DNA of 64,000 nt from Pectobacterium cacticida (GTDB taxonomy: Bacteria; Pseudomonadota; Gammaproteobacteria; Enterobacterales; Enterobacteriaceae): the NCBI RefSeq assembly GCF_036885195.1, contig NZ_CP133656.1, forward strand, positions 2,232,001 to 2,296,000, written 5' to 3'. Below, piece by piece: positions 8,037 through 17,062 of this stretch. The stretch's first letter is position 1. Each line of letters opens with the position of its first letter. Both the position numbers and the translations under genes were made by a program. The notes under the pieces are model-generated. The model did no database searches, had not been told where the DNA came from, and was given only the letters and a program-made list of their open reading frames with translations.

Positions 8037-9512
8037 TTACTCAAACTCATTCCAGGAACGGCCATCGCGGGTGATCATCGCTACGGAGGCTACCGGCCCC
8101 CAGCTCCCTGCCTGATACGGCTTAGGCGCATCGTTGTCCATCTCCCAGGCCTCCATGATGGAATCCACCCATTTCCAGGCTTCCTCAACTTCATCACGGC
8201 GAACGAACAGCGCCTGAATCCCGCGCATCGTTTCCAGCAACAGTCGCTCATAAGCATCCGCTAAATGCTGCTGATTAAAGGTCTCCGAGAAGCTCAGATC
8301 CAGTTTCACCGTTTGCAGGCGGTGCTTATGTTCTAACCCCGGTATTTTATTCAAAATCTGAATTTCCACGCCTTCGTCCGGCTGTAAACGGATGATCAGC
8401 TTATTCTGCGGCAGCTGTTGGTAAGAATCATGGAACAGGTTTAACGCAGGATTTTTAAAGTACACGACCACTTCTGAACATTTTGTCGGCAAACGTTTGC
8501 CGGTGCGCAGGTAGAAGGGCACGCCCGACCAGCGCCAATCATCAATATCGACGCGGATCGCAACAAAGGTTTCCGTACTGCTGCTTTTGTTTGCGCCCTC
8601 TTCTTCCAGGTAGCCCGGCACTTTATGCCCCTGAACAAAGCCTGACGTATACTGACCACGAACGGTCGTTTCATGCACATTGGAACGATCGATACGACGA
8701 AGCGAACGCAGCACTTTCACTTTTTCATCACGAATACGATCGGTCGTCAGATCGGACGGCGGCGACATTGCAATCATCGTCAAAATCTGCAACAGATGGT
8801 TCTGAATCATGTCGCGCATCTGACCCGCTTTGTCAAAATAGCCCCAGCGCCCTTCAATTCCGACTTCTTCGGCTACCGTAATCTGCACATGATCGATAGT
8901 CCGGTTATCCCAGTTCGAAGAGAAAAGCGAGTTGGCGAAACGCAGCGCAAGCAGATTTAATACGGTTTCTTTACCCAGATAGTGGTCAATCCGATAAACC
9001 TGACATTCATTGAAGAACTCCGCCACCTGATCGTTAATGACGCGCGACGACGCCAGATCGGTACCCAGCGGTTTTTCCATTACCACGCGAGCGGGTTCTT
9101 TATTTAGCCCCGCAGTACCTAGCCCTTTGCAAATTGCCCCGAATGTACTTGGCGGCATCGCGAAGTAGTTGATGGTAGTACGGTTTTCCTGGTCAAGCAT
9201 TTTACCCAACCGAGTGAAACCTTTGGTGTCTTCCACATCCAGATTACAGAAATCCAACCGGCGGCTTAGCTTTTCCCACAACGTATCGTCTATGGCTTCT
9301 TTCATAAAGGTGTCAAGCGCTTCACGCACGACGCGGATATACTCAGCTTTATCCCAATCCGCACGCCCTACCCCTATAATTCTGGTGTCCGGGTGAATGT
9401 GGCCTGCTTTTTCCAACTGGTACAGGGAAGGCAACAATTTACGACGCGCCAGATCGCCTTTAGCACCAAAAATAACCAGATCGCACGCCTGGGCTGTTGA
9501 CGTTACCGCCAT
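8037..9512 (-). CDS. zwf: Glucose-6-phosphate 1-dehydrogenase
   Basis: A 491-residue enzyme oxidising glucose 6-phosphate to 6-phosphogluconolactone with NADP+, the entry to the pentose-phosphate and Entner-Doudoroff routes. The dinucleotide-binding GAKGDLARRKLLPSLY (about residues 15-30) and the active-site RIDHYLGKE (about 176-184) are intact. Start: GAGGAG abuts the first in-frame ATG (9518) but sits six bases before the ATG at 9512, which also gives exactly the E. coli length, so 9512 is used. A perfect HexR operator lies 25 bases upstream, so repression relieved by KDPG is expected. Confidence 0.98.
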   Translation of the reverse strand: MAVTSTAQACDLVIFGAKGDLARRKLLPSLYQLEKAGHIHPDTRIIGVGRADWDKAEYIRVVREALDTFMKEAIDDTLWEKLSRRLDFCNLDVEDTKGFTRLGKMLDQENRTTINYFAMPPSTFGAICKGLGTAGLNKEPARVVMEKPLGTDLASSRVINDQVAEFFNECQVYRIDHYLGKETVLNLLALRFANSLFSSNWDNRTIDHVQITVAEEVGIEGRWGYFDKAGQMRDMIQNHLLQILTMIAMSPPSDLTTDRIRDEKVKVLRSLRRIDRSNVHETTVRGQYTSGFVQGHKVPGYLEEEGANKSSSTETFVAIRVDIDDWRWSGVPFYLRTGKRLPTKCSEVVVYFKNPALNLFHDSYQQLPQNKLIIRLQPDEGVEIQILNKIPGLEHKHRLQTVKLDLSFSETFNQQHLADAYERLLLETMRGIQALFVRRDEVEEAWKWVDSIMEAWEMDNDAPKPYQAGSWGPVASVAMITRDGRSWNEFE

Positions 9513-9536
9513 GTTCATCTCCTCGTTGCAGGATAC

Positions 9537-9551
9537 TGTAATTTTATTACA
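9537..9551. promoter_or_regulatory. HexR operator at zwf
   Basis: TGTAATTTTATTACA is a 15-base inverted repeat (TGTAAT/ATTACA) matching the HexR consensus. It lies 25-39 bases before zwf in the 380-base zwf/hexR divergent region. HexR binding there would block zwf and be released by KDPG, the substrate of Eda. The rest of that region (9552-9892) is AT-rich and holds no other clear element. Confidence 0.88.
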
Positions 9552-9892
9552 GCGATAATGTACTCTTTTTGACTATAACCAGTAAACCCATCATAGAAAC
9601 GTTAAAGAGCAATGGGTGTAGGCTTGAATCACACATAAATTACGTTGTGCAGCAGCCGAAATCATTTATGCATTCGCCCTAAAATGAAATTTTTAATCGT
9701 TTCTGACAATCGATTACTTTTCTGAAAGTTAGACACATGTCATGTTCTGGTAAAAAAGACGCCACTTAGCGGGTTGCCCTCTGCCAACCGCAACAGCGTC
9801 GTAGTATATTTTCCCGGCTCTCTTTTTTCACGTTATACATGCCAATTGTCTCTTTCATTAAAATTGGAAAAAACTTACATGGCGTTTGTTGT

Positions 9893-10765
9893 ATGAATAT
9901 GCTGGATAAAATCCAGAGTCATTTGGAACTCTTAAGCAAATCAGAAAGAAAAGTTGCTGAAGTGATCCTGAGTGCGCCGCAGACAGCCATTCACTCCAGC
10001 ATCGCCACTTTGGCACAAATGGCTGATGTCAGCGAGCCTACGGTTAATCGTTTCTGTCGCCGCCTTGAAACGAAAGGGTTTCCTGATTTTAAACTACATT
10101 TGGCGCAAAGTCTGGCAAACGGTACGCCCTATGTGAATCGTAACGTTGAAGAAGATGACGGCGTTGACGCCTATACCAGTAAAATATTTGAATCCGCTAT
10201 GGCGGGTCTGGAGCAGGTAAAGTCCAGCCTCGATATTGCGGCTGTCAACCGCGCCGTAGATTTACTGACGCAGGCGAAAAAGATCTCTTTCTTTGGCCTG
10301 GGCGCTTCAGCCGCGGTCGCACATGATGCGATGAATAAATTTTTCCGTTTCAACATTCCTGTCGTCTATTTCGATGATATTGTGATGCAGCGCATGAGCT
10401 GCATGAATTCCGGCGACGGCGATGTCGTGGTGTTGATATCCCATACCGGCAGAACTAAAAGCCTGGTCGAAATGGCGCAACTGGCGCGCGAGAACGACGC
10501 GACCGTTATCGCCATCACCTCAGACGATACTCCGTTGGCGCACGAAGCCTCGCTCGCGTTACGGCTTGATGTGCCGGAAGATACCGATGTTTATATGCCG
10601 ATGGTGTCGCGCCTCGCCCAGTTGACGCTGATCGATGTTCTGGCAACGGGGTTCACGCTACGGCGTGGAGAAAAATTTCGTGATAACCTAAAGCGGGTTA
10701 AAGAGGCTCTGCGCGAATCACGCTTTGATAAAGACGCAGGGTTAATGAATCCCTTCAGGCGATAA
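9893..10765 (+). CDS. hexR: Transcriptional regulator HexR (RpiR family)
   Basis: A 290-residue regulator of central carbon flow: an N-terminal RpiR helix-turn-helix domain (about 1-77; SIATLAQMADVSEPTVNRFCRRL) followed by a SIS sugar-phosphate domain (about 120-255; ISFFGLGASAAVAHDAM, VLISHTGRTKSLVE). KDPG is the known effector in proteobacteria. I start at MNMLDKIQ (ATG 9893), aligned with E. coli; the extra 18 residues upstream are unsupported. The Shine-Dalgarno is weak, which may keep the repressor low. It is divergent from zwf, with the HexR operator near zwf. Confidence 0.96.
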   Translation: MNMLDKIQSHLELLSKSERKVAEVILSAPQTAIHSSIATLAQMADVSEPTVNRFCRRLETKGFPDFKLHLAQSLANGTPYVNRNVEEDDGVDAYTSKIFESAMAGLEQVKSSLDIAAVNRAVDLLTQAKKISFFGLGASAAVAHDAMNKFFRFNIPVVYFDDIVMQRMSCMNSGDGDVVVLISHTGRTKSLVEMAQLARENDATVIAITSDDTPLAHEASLALRLDVPEDTDVYMPMVSRLAQLTLIDVLATGFTLRRGEKFRDNLKRVKEALRESRFDKDAGLMNPFRR

Positions 10766-10918
10766 CTAAGTTTTACATTGTGCTGTGTTTTTTAGTTATA
10801 TCTATGAAAAATGAGCGGTATCATCTACCCGCCTCTCTTGATATGGCCACTGAGTGGACACATAGCAAGCGGGTGGGGATTACCTGTACAGTATGATAAT
10901 CAGACTCAACTCGATGTT

Positions 10919-10971
10919 CGGATAACGCAGGTAACGCAGTTTTGTATCGGCATATTTTATACCGTTATCCG
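10919..10971. repeat. Inverted repeat in the pykA leader
   Basis: CGGATAACG (10919-10927) and CGTTATCCG (10963-10971) are perfect 9-base arms 35 bases apart, with a short direct repeat AACGCAG (10924-10930 and 10933-10939) just inside. Placed 47-99 bases before pykA, it may be an mRNA leader structure or a protein site. No known family was recognised. Confidence 0.45.
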
Positions 10972-11017
10972 ACGCTTAATCGCAACACTACAGCTTCATA
11001 AGTGAACGGAGTTATAC

Positions 11018-12460
11018 ATGTCCAGACGGCTCAGAAGAACCAAGATTGTCACCACCCTGGGGCCCGCTACCGACCGCGATAACAATCTTGAAAAGATTAT
11101 TAACGCAGGCGCTAACGTAGTACGCATGAATTTTTCTCATGGCACAGCAGAAGATCACCAATTACGCGCCAACAAAGTCCGTGAAATCGCGGCAAAACTC
11201 GGTCGCCACGTCGCCATTCTCGGCGATCTTCAAGGTCCTAAAATCCGGGTTTCCACCTTTAAAGAAGGTAAAATATTCCTGAATGTTGGTGATAAATTCT
11301 TGCTGGATGCCAATTTAGCAAAAGGCGAAGGCGATAAAGAAAAGGTTGGGATCGATTACAAAGGGTTGCCCAGCGATGTGGTGCCTGGCGATATCTTGTT
11401 ACTGGATGATGGTCGAGTACAGCTAAAAGTCCTCCAGGTCGAAGGGTTAAAAGTTTATACCGAAGTCACCGTGGGTGGGCCGTTATCTAATAATAAAGGC
11501 ATTAACAAGCTCGGTGGTGGTTTGTCTGCCGAAGCACTGACGGAAAAGGACAAAGCCGATATCATTACCGCCGCAAAAATTGGCGTGGATTATCTGGCGG
11601 TTTCTTTCCCGCACACCGGCGAAGACCTCAATTATGCGCGTCGCCTCGCTCGCGATGCTGGCTGTAATGCCAAAATTGTATCAAAAGTAGAACGCGCGGA
11701 AGCCGTGTGCTCTGATGCCGCTATGGATGATATTATTCTGGCTTCAGACGTGGTCATGGTTGCCCGAGGGGATTTGGGCGTTGAAATCGGCGATCCCGAA
11801 TTGGTTGGGATTCAGAAAAAACTCATCCGCCGTGCCCGGCAGTTGAACCGTGCAGTCATCACTGCTACGCAGATGATGGAATCGATGATCACTAATCCGA
11901 TGCCAACCCGTGCCGAAGTGATGGACGTCGCCAATGCGGTATTAGATGGCACCGATGCGGTTATGCTGTCAGCGGAAACCGCCGCGGGTCAATATCCGGC
12001 CGAAACCGTGGCGGCCATGGCAAAAGTGTGCTTAGGCGCAGAAAAAATCCCTAGCGTCAATGTGTCCAAGCATCGCCTTGATGTGGAATTCGATAATACG
12101 GAAGAGTCCATTGCGATGTCTGCAATGTACGCCGCCAATCATCTGAAAGGAGTCACTGCACTAATCGCCATGACAGAATCAGGACGCACTGCGCTGATGA
12201 TGTCCCGCATCAGTTCCGGTCTGCCCATTTTTGCAATGTCTCGCCATGAGCAAACGCTAAACTTGACGGCTTTATATCGCGGCGTTACCCCCGTACATTT
12301 CGATAGCTACACCGATGGCGTCGCTGCCGCGAATGACGCCGTAATTAAACTGCGCGATAAAGGATTCCTGATGTCTGGGGATCTCGTTATCGTTACTCAG
12401 GGTGACATCATGAGCACCGTCGGTACGACGAATACCATTCGTATTCTGCGCGTGGAATAA
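11018..12460 (+). CDS. pykA: Pyruvate kinase II (PykA)
   Basis: A 480-residue glycolytic enzyme transferring phosphate from phosphoenolpyruvate to ADP. The N-terminus (SRRLRRTKIVTTLGPATDRDNN), the catalytic Lys and metal ligands in IVSKVERAEAV..MVARGDLGVEIG, and the signature region ITATQMMESMI..PTRAEVMDVANAV are clear. Length and gene order (hexR-pykA-lpxM) match E. coli PykA, the AMP-activated isozyme. A GGAG precedes ATG 11018. Upstream, 252 bases separate it from hexR and carry an inverted repeat; downstream is a strong terminator. Confidence 0.98.
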   Translation: MSRRLRRTKIVTTLGPATDRDNNLEKIINAGANVVRMNFSHGTAEDHQLRANKVREIAAKLGRHVAILGDLQGPKIRVSTFKEGKIFLNVGDKFLLDANLAKGEGDKEKVGIDYKGLPSDVVPGDILLLDDGRVQLKVLQVEGLKVYTEVTVGGPLSNNKGINKLGGGLSAEALTEKDKADIITAAKIGVDYLAVSFPHTGEDLNYARRLARDAGCNAKIVSKVERAEAVCSDAAMDDIILASDVVMVARGDLGVEIGDPELVGIQKKLIRRARQLNRAVITATQMMESMITNPMPTRAEVMDVANAVLDGTDAVMLSAETAAGQYPAETVAAMAKVCLGAEKIPSVNVSKHRLDVEFDNTEESIAMSAMYAANHLKGVTALIAMTESGRTALMMSRISSGLPIFAMSRHEQTLNLTALYRGVTPVHFDSYTDGVAAANDAVIKLRDKGFLMSGDLVIVTQGDIMSTVGTTNTIRILRVE

Positions 12461-12504
12461 CACGGGATCTAATCGCCTGTGACTACAAGAGTTTGACTCA
12501 GCAA

Positions 12505-12532
12505 AAAGCCGGACGATATTTCGTCCGGCTTT
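12505..12532. terminator. Bidirectional terminator after pykA
   Basis: Perfect 12-bp arms AAAGCCGGACGA (12505-12516) and TCGTCCGGCTTT (12521-12532) around TATT, followed by TTATTT rightward and TTTTT leftward. It ends pykA and also the leftward unit of lpxM and the small ORF beside it. Confidence 0.93.
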
Positions 12533-12537
12533 ATTTA

Positions 12538-12780
12538 TCAGGCTGTGGCCAGATCTTCGCCATGTAATTTCTTATGGCTTAGCATCCATTCCAGTAGACA
12601 TATTAGCGCAGTCTGTTTGGTCACGGACAGCGCGCAGAAACCGGAACCTACACGGAGCACGTGGGGATTTCGAGCGCTGTCCAAGGCCAAAATAACAGGT
12701 AAATTAGCACTAATGGGTAAGGTCTTAATCACTTTTGGGGTCCGCACGTGGTAAGACCAACTAGTTACGGTATAAATCAT
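12538..12780 (-). CDS. Possible small protein coupled to lpxM
   Basis: An 80-codon leftward frame whose ATG (12780) lies inside the last codons of lpxM in another register, as in translational coupling, and whose stop is six bases before the pykA/lpxM terminator. The sequence (ISANLPVILALDSARNPHVL, then SVTKQTALICLLEWMLSHKK) has no frameshift signs and a plausible amphipathic helix, but no family I recognise. There is no separate Shine-Dalgarno; a GTG further in (codon for V12) is an alternative start. The tight fit between lpxM and the terminator is the main argument; without comparative data it remains uncertain. Confidence 0.42.
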   Translation of the reverse strand: MIYTVTSWSYHVRTPKVIKTLPISANLPVILALDSARNPHVLRVGSGFCALSVTKQTALICLLEWMLSHKKLHGEDLATA

Positions 12781-13732
12781 CCCGACGATAGGGTTCTATC
12801 TCACCCGGCTTACGCGTCTTCAATAGCTTCAAAATCCAGGTATATTGCTCAGGATTCGGCTTAACCAATATTTCTACTTCTTCATTCATACGGCGCGCAA
12901 TATAAGCATCATTGGCCTCTGCCAAATCATCCATTGGCGGGCGAATAAACACATCCAGGCAACCATCTTTAGCGTTATAAACGGGAAACAGCGGTACGAT
13001 ATCGGCGCGACATACTTTCATTAATCGCCCAATAGCGGGTAGCGTGGCTTTATAGGTGGCAAAAAAATCAACGAATTCGCTGTGTTCAGGGCCATGATCT
13101 TGATCGGGCAAATAATAGCCCCAGCACCCGGAACGCACAGAGCTGATAAACGGCTTAATCCCATCGTTACGCGCATGGATACGCCCGCCAAAACGACGAC
13201 GCAAACGATTCCACCAATAATCTACCAGCGCATTTTTTTGATTATGAAACATCGCCGCCATTCGTTGGCCGCGAGAAGTCAACAACATCGCGGGAATATC
13301 AACTCCCCAGCCGTGTGGAACCAGAAATATCACATTTTTCTTTTGTTCCTTAATACACTTCAGAATCTCTTCACCATGCCATCGAACCTGTTTTTCAATC
13401 TTCTTTGGGTCACGGATTCCTACTTCCACCATCATGATCATCGACTGTGGGGCGGTAGCAAACATGTCATCGATGATGGCTTCACGCTGCGCTTCTGATA
13501 ACTCTGGCATGCAGTACAGCAAGTTTATACGAGCACGGCGCCGCGCCCCTTTCGATATTCTTCCGACAAGACGCCCCACCCTTCCCAGAACCGGGTTTCG
13601 TAATCGGGCTGGGATATAAGCGGCGCAAGCCATGGCACCGACACCTAACCACACCCCCCAATAGCGAGGATGAAAAAATGCGCGTTGGAATTGCGGAACA
13701 AATTCAGCACTCGATTTTTTTTCTTTTTCCAT
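12761..13732 (-). CDS. lpxM: Lipid A acyltransferase LpxM (MsbB)
   Basis: A 323-residue inner-membrane acyltransferase adding the last secondary acyl chain (myristoyl in E. coli) to KDO2-lipid A. It has an N-terminal hydrophobic anchor (WGVWLGVGAMACAAYIPA), the catalytic HxxxxD-type motif in VPHGWGVDIPA, and the strongly conserved block ARNDGIKPFISSVR..YYLPDQDHGPEHSEFVDFFATYKATLPAIGRL (quoted in parts). Length is the same as E. coli LpxM. I start at MEKEKKSS (ATG 13732) by alignment; its ribosome site is close and weak. Position between mepM and pykA matches E. coli. Confidence 0.96.
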   Translation of the reverse strand: MEKEKKSSAEFVPQFQRAFFHPRYWGVWLGVGAMACAAYIPARLRNPVLGRVGRLVGRISKGARRRARINLLYCMPELSEAQREAIIDDMFATAPQSMIMMVEVGIRDPKKIEKQVRWHGEEILKCIKEQKKNVIFLVPHGWGVDIPAMLLTSRGQRMAAMFHNQKNALVDYWWNRLRRRFGGRIHARNDGIKPFISSVRSGCWGYYLPDQDHGPEHSEFVDFFATYKATLPAIGRLMKVCRADIVPLFPVYNAKDGCLDVFIRPPMDDLAEANDAYIARRMNEEVEILVKPNPEQYTWILKLLKTRKPGEIEPYRRDDLYRN

Positions 13733-13841
13733 ACCTCTACTCTTTAACTCAATCACACACTCGCCAATTAGCATTCACTTCCGCACTCATCGTGATGCAG
13801 AAAACGCTGATTTATGGCAAATATTCAGAATTTAATAAATG

Positions 13842-13868
13842 AAAATGCCGGCAACGAACTACCGGCAT
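13842..13868 (-). terminator. Terminator of the znuA-mepM unit
   Basis: Arms ATGCCGG (13845-13851) and CCGGCAT (13862-13868) with a ten-base loop; leftward it continues into TTTT. It lies 20 bases after mepM and before lpxM, so mepM and lpxM are probably separate units. Confidence 0.75.
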
Positions 13869-13887
13869 AACATGCAGTCAGTAAAAA

Positions 13888-15210
13888 TCAGTCAAACGTG
13901 AGTTGTGGCACAACTTCTTTGACCTGCGCCAGGTAATCACGCCGCTCTTTGCCAGTCAATCCTTCCGATCGTGGCAGTTTTGCCGTCAACGGATTCACCG
14001 CCTGCTGATTAATCCAGATCTCATAATGTAGGTGTGGGCCCGTTGAGCGCCCCGAGTTACCAGAGAGTCCGATACGATCGCCACGTTTTACTTTCTGCCC
14101 AGGCTTAACCAAGATACGATGCATGTGCATGTAGCGCGTGGTGTACTGTCGGCCATGACGAATTGCCACATAGTTTCCTGCCGTACCACTGCGTTTGGCG
14201 ATGACAACTTCCCCATCACCAACCGCCAACACCGGTGAACCTATTGGCATCGCGAAATCGACACCTTTATGCGGTGCAATACGCCCGGTTACCGGGTTAA
14301 TACGACGTGGATTGAAGTTAGAGGAAATACGATATTGTTTCAATGTCGGGAATCGCATGAAACCGCGCGCTAAGCCGGAACCCTCACGGTCATAGAATTT
14401 ACCGTCATCGGCACGAATAGCGTAGTAATCCTTACCGCCGGTATTCAAGCGAACGCCAAGCAGTTCACTTTGTTCACTTTTACCATCAAGCATTTCACGG
14501 GATATTAGTGCAGAAAAGGTATCGTCCTTACGCAACTTACGAAAATCTAACTGCCATTGCAGCGCCTTAATCACGTCTCTAATTTCCGTACTGGTCAGAC
14601 CCGCATTTTTCGCGCTACTCACAAAGCTACCCGAGACTCTACCAATCAGAACGCTATTACGCCATTCACCTTTTAGTGTTTCAATACGCTCTTTAAAATC
14701 AGAACCCACGCGTTCATAGATACGCGTTTCACGACGGGATGTCTGCCACGTTAAGCTTTGCAGCTCGCCGTTTTCTCCTAAGACCCAAGACATTTGCTGG
14801 CCGATTTTCAGATTGCGTAGATCTTTGTTCTGATCTGCAAGCTGGGTAACGTCAGCAATGTCAATGCCGTACTGCGTCAAAATGCTGCTCAAGGTATCGC
14901 CAGTAGACACGACATATTCATGGACGCCGCTGACATCGGCAACCTTATCATCGAGTTCATCTTGTGGAATTACGTCATCCGGGGAGGGTTGGTCTATCGG
15001 TTCACTGGCTTCAGGCGTTAACGTACGTAGTTGACTGTTTTCCAGGTCGATATCTTTCACAATGGCTGGCGCCTCATCGACATGGAGATAAACAAAAGGC
15101 CGCCAAACAGCAACGGCCAATGTCACAACGGTAAGCGACCCCAGCATCACGCGGTGGGGACGAGGTAAGCTATTATACGCCAGAGCGATAGTTCGGACTA
15201 TCTGCTGCAC
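13888..15210 (-). CDS. mepM: Murein DD-endopeptidase MepM
   Basis: A 440-residue envelope zinc peptidase that cuts D-Ala-mDAP cross-links so that the cell wall can grow. An N-terminal membrane anchor (about 20-40; RVMLGSLTVVTLAVAVW) is followed by a LysM/OapA-like domain (about 96-145; YVVSTGDTLSSILTQYGID) and a C-terminal M23 domain with zinc ligands in HKGVDFAMP and HLHYEIW (about 313-395). Length equals E. coli. It starts 12 bases after the znuA stop, so it is likely co-transcribed with znuA and could share Zur control, linking a zinc enzyme to zinc supply. Confidence 0.97.
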   Translation of the reverse strand: MQQIVRTIALAYNSLPRPHRVMLGSLTVVTLAVAVWRPFVYLHVDEAPAIVKDIDLENSQLRTLTPEASEPIDQPSPDDVIPQDELDDKVADVSGVHEYVVSTGDTLSSILTQYGIDIADVTQLADQNKDLRNLKIGQQMSWVLGENGELQSLTWQTSRRETRIYERVGSDFKERIETLKGEWRNSVLIGRVSGSFVSSAKNAGLTSTEIRDVIKALQWQLDFRKLRKDDTFSALISREMLDGKSEQSELLGVRLNTGGKDYYAIRADDGKFYDREGSGLARGFMRFPTLKQYRISSNFNPRRINPVTGRIAPHKGVDFAMPIGSPVLAVGDGEVVIAKRSGTAGNYVAIRHGRQYTTRYMHMHRILVKPGQKVKRGDRIGLSGNSGRSTGPHLHYEIWINQQAVNPLTAKLPRSEGLTGKERRDYLAQVKEVVPQLTFD

Positions 15211-15222
15211 TTATTCGTATCC

Positions 15223-16227
15223 TCATGATTTATCCTCCAGACAGCTCGCGTACTGGTTCGATAGTTGTAGCAAGAAATTAGCATAACTATCTCTGCCCAG
15301 AGCAATATTGCTTCCCAATGGATCGAGCACACCCGAGCGTACATCGGTTCCTTTGGCAACAGCATTAATAACGGCTGGCCTGAATTGTGGTTCAGCGAAA
15401 ACGCATACGGCTTTATGCTCAACCAACTGTGTTCGTATTTGATGTAAACGCTGCGCACCGGGTTGGATTTCAGGGTTTATGGTGAAATAACCTAATGAAC
15501 TTAACCCATAGTGTTTCTCAAAGTAGCCATAGGCATCATGAAACACGAAATACCCTTTTCCCCGCACAGGCGCTAGCATCTTAACAATTTTTTCATCTGC
15601 TTGCGCGATTTTATCCGTGAAATAAAGCAGATTTGCGTCTAGTTTGTCCTTGTTTTGAGGCATAAGTTCCAATAATTTTGCATGAATGGCAATTGCCGCC
15701 TGTTTTGCCATCTCCGGCGACAGCCAAATGTGCATATTGTACTCACCATGATGGTGTTCATACTCATCATCCTGGTGTTCATGTTCGTCATGACCCTGCA
15801 TCGCGGAGCCGTGATCGTCGTCCTCACGATCGTGGTTATGCCCGTGTTCGTCGCTCGCCTCTTTTTGCAGTTCTGCTTTGATCGCTGGCAGCGCCGAAAG
15901 CGTGATCTGTTTTGTCGATGAGATTGCCATTAATGGCTTTTCGAGGAAATTTTCCATGTTTGGCCCGACCCATATCACCAAATCGGCAGACTGCAAACGC
16001 TGGACATCAGTTGGGCGCAGGGCATAATCATGGGCCGATGCGCCATCCGGTAATAACACCTCCGTTGGCGTGACGCCATCGGCAATGGCTGATGCAATGA
16101 ATCCTAGAGGACGAATTGATGTAATGATTGCTGCGGACGCTGTGCTGATAGACATTACGCTTGCCAGCAACACGCCGGCAATCAACGCATTTTTAATGCC
16201 TTTTTGGGGTTGAATAAATAGCTGCAT
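15223..16227 (-). CDS. znuA: Zinc ABC transporter substrate-binding protein ZnuA
   Basis: A 334-residue periplasmic high-affinity zinc-binding protein. Signal peptide about residues 1-33 (ending TASA). Zinc ligands are expected at the His of DGASAHDYALRP, the His of MHIWLSP and the His of VFHDAYGYFE. The charged His/Asp/Glu-rich loop (about residues 128-168, many HxH and HEHEH units) is typical of ZnuA and thought to collect zinc. It is divergent from znuC with a Zur box between. mepM follows 12 bases downstream. Confidence 0.97.
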   Translation of the reverse strand: MQLFIQPQKGIKNALIAGVLLASVMSISTASAAIITSIRPLGFIASAIADGVTPTEVLLPDGASAHDYALRPTDVQRLQSADLVIWVGPNMENFLEKPLMAISSTKQITLSALPAIKAELQKEASDEHGHNHDREDDDHGSAMQGHDEHEHQDDEYEHHHGEYNMHIWLSPEMAKQAAIAIHAKLLELMPQNKDKLDANLLYFTDKIAQADEKIVKMLAPVRGKGYFVFHDAYGYFEKHYGLSSLGYFTINPEIQPGAQRLHQIRTQLVEHKAVCVFAEPQFRPAVINAVAKGTDVRSGVLDPLGSNIALGRDSYANFLLQLSNQYASCLEDKS

Positions 16228-16257
16228 TAACCGTGTTCCTATCGATTTTCATGACGA

Positions 16258-16280
16258 AAATCGTTATACTATAACATCAC
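16258..16280. promoter_or_regulatory. Zur box between znuA and znuC
   Basis: A 23-base imperfect palindrome centred on C16269 with core GTTATACTATAAC, matching the Zur consensus core GTTATANTATAAC exactly. It lies in the 76-base gap between the divergent starts, so zinc-loaded Zur would shut both promoters. Confidence 0.92.
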
Positions 16281-16303
16281 ATGATTGATGAAAACCCAAT
16301 TCT

Positions 16304-17062
16304 ATGTCGACATTGGTATCACTAAATACAGTTTCAGTAACATTTGGCCGTCGAAAGATCTTGTCAAATGTCTCGTTAAGCCTAGAGGCAGGTCGTATCC
16401 TGACGCTATTGGGGCCTAATGGCGCAGGAAAATCAACGCTGGTGCGAGTCGTCTTGGGGCTACTCACTCCGACTTCTGGTGAGCTGGTACGTGATCCCAC
16501 TTTGCGCATCGGCTATGTGCCACAAAAATTGCATCTGGACGCCACACTGCCGTTGACCGTCAGCCGCTTCATGCAACTTCGTCCCGGAGTAAAGAAACAG
16601 GATATTTTGCCGGCGCTTAAGCGCGTGCAGGCTGCACATCTGTTAAAACAACCGATGCAAAAACTTTCCGGTGGTGAAACGCAACGTGTTTTGCTAGCCC
16701 GTGCGCTGCTCAACCGCCCCCAATTGTTGGTTCTTGATGAACCAACACAAGGTGTCGATGTTAATGGACAATTAGTATTGTACGATCTCATTAACCAACT
16801 GCGGCAGGAATTCAATTGTGGCGTGTTAATGGTTTCACACGATCTGCATCTGGTCATGGCAAAAACGGATGAAGTCTTGTGCCTTAATCAGCACGTGTGC
16901 TGTTCTGGTACACCTGATGTCGTTTCTCTTCATCCTGAATTTTTGTCCATGTTTGGTCTTCGGGAGGCGGAACAACTAGCCATCTATCGCCATCACCATA
17001 ATCATCGTCACGATTTAAAAGGACGCATCATTCTAAAAAAGCAAGGTGGAAACGACGCATGA
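16304..17062 (+). CDS. znuC: Zinc ABC transporter ATPase ZnuC
   Basis: A 252-residue ATP-binding subunit energising zinc import with ZnuB and ZnuA. Walker A GPNGAGKST (about 37-45), signature LSGGE (about 121-125), Walker B LLVLDEPTQGVD and the switch His in MVSHDLHLV are intact. The His-rich tail (YRHHHNHRHD) is usual in ZnuC and may sense zinc. ATG 16304 starts 24 bases after the Zur box. Its stop overlaps the znuB start by four bases. Confidence 0.97.
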   Translation: MSTLVSLNTVSVTFGRRKILSNVSLSLEAGRILTLLGPNGAGKSTLVRVVLGLLTPTSGELVRDPTLRIGYVPQKLHLDATLPLTVSRFMQLRPGVKKQDILPALKRVQAAHLLKQPMQKLSGGETQRVLLARALLNRPQLLVLDEPTQGVDVNGQLVLYDLINQLRQEFNCGVLMVSHDLHLVMAKTDEVLCLNQHVCCSGTPDVVSLHPEFLSMFGLREAEQLAIYRHHHNHRHDLKGRIILKKQGGNDA

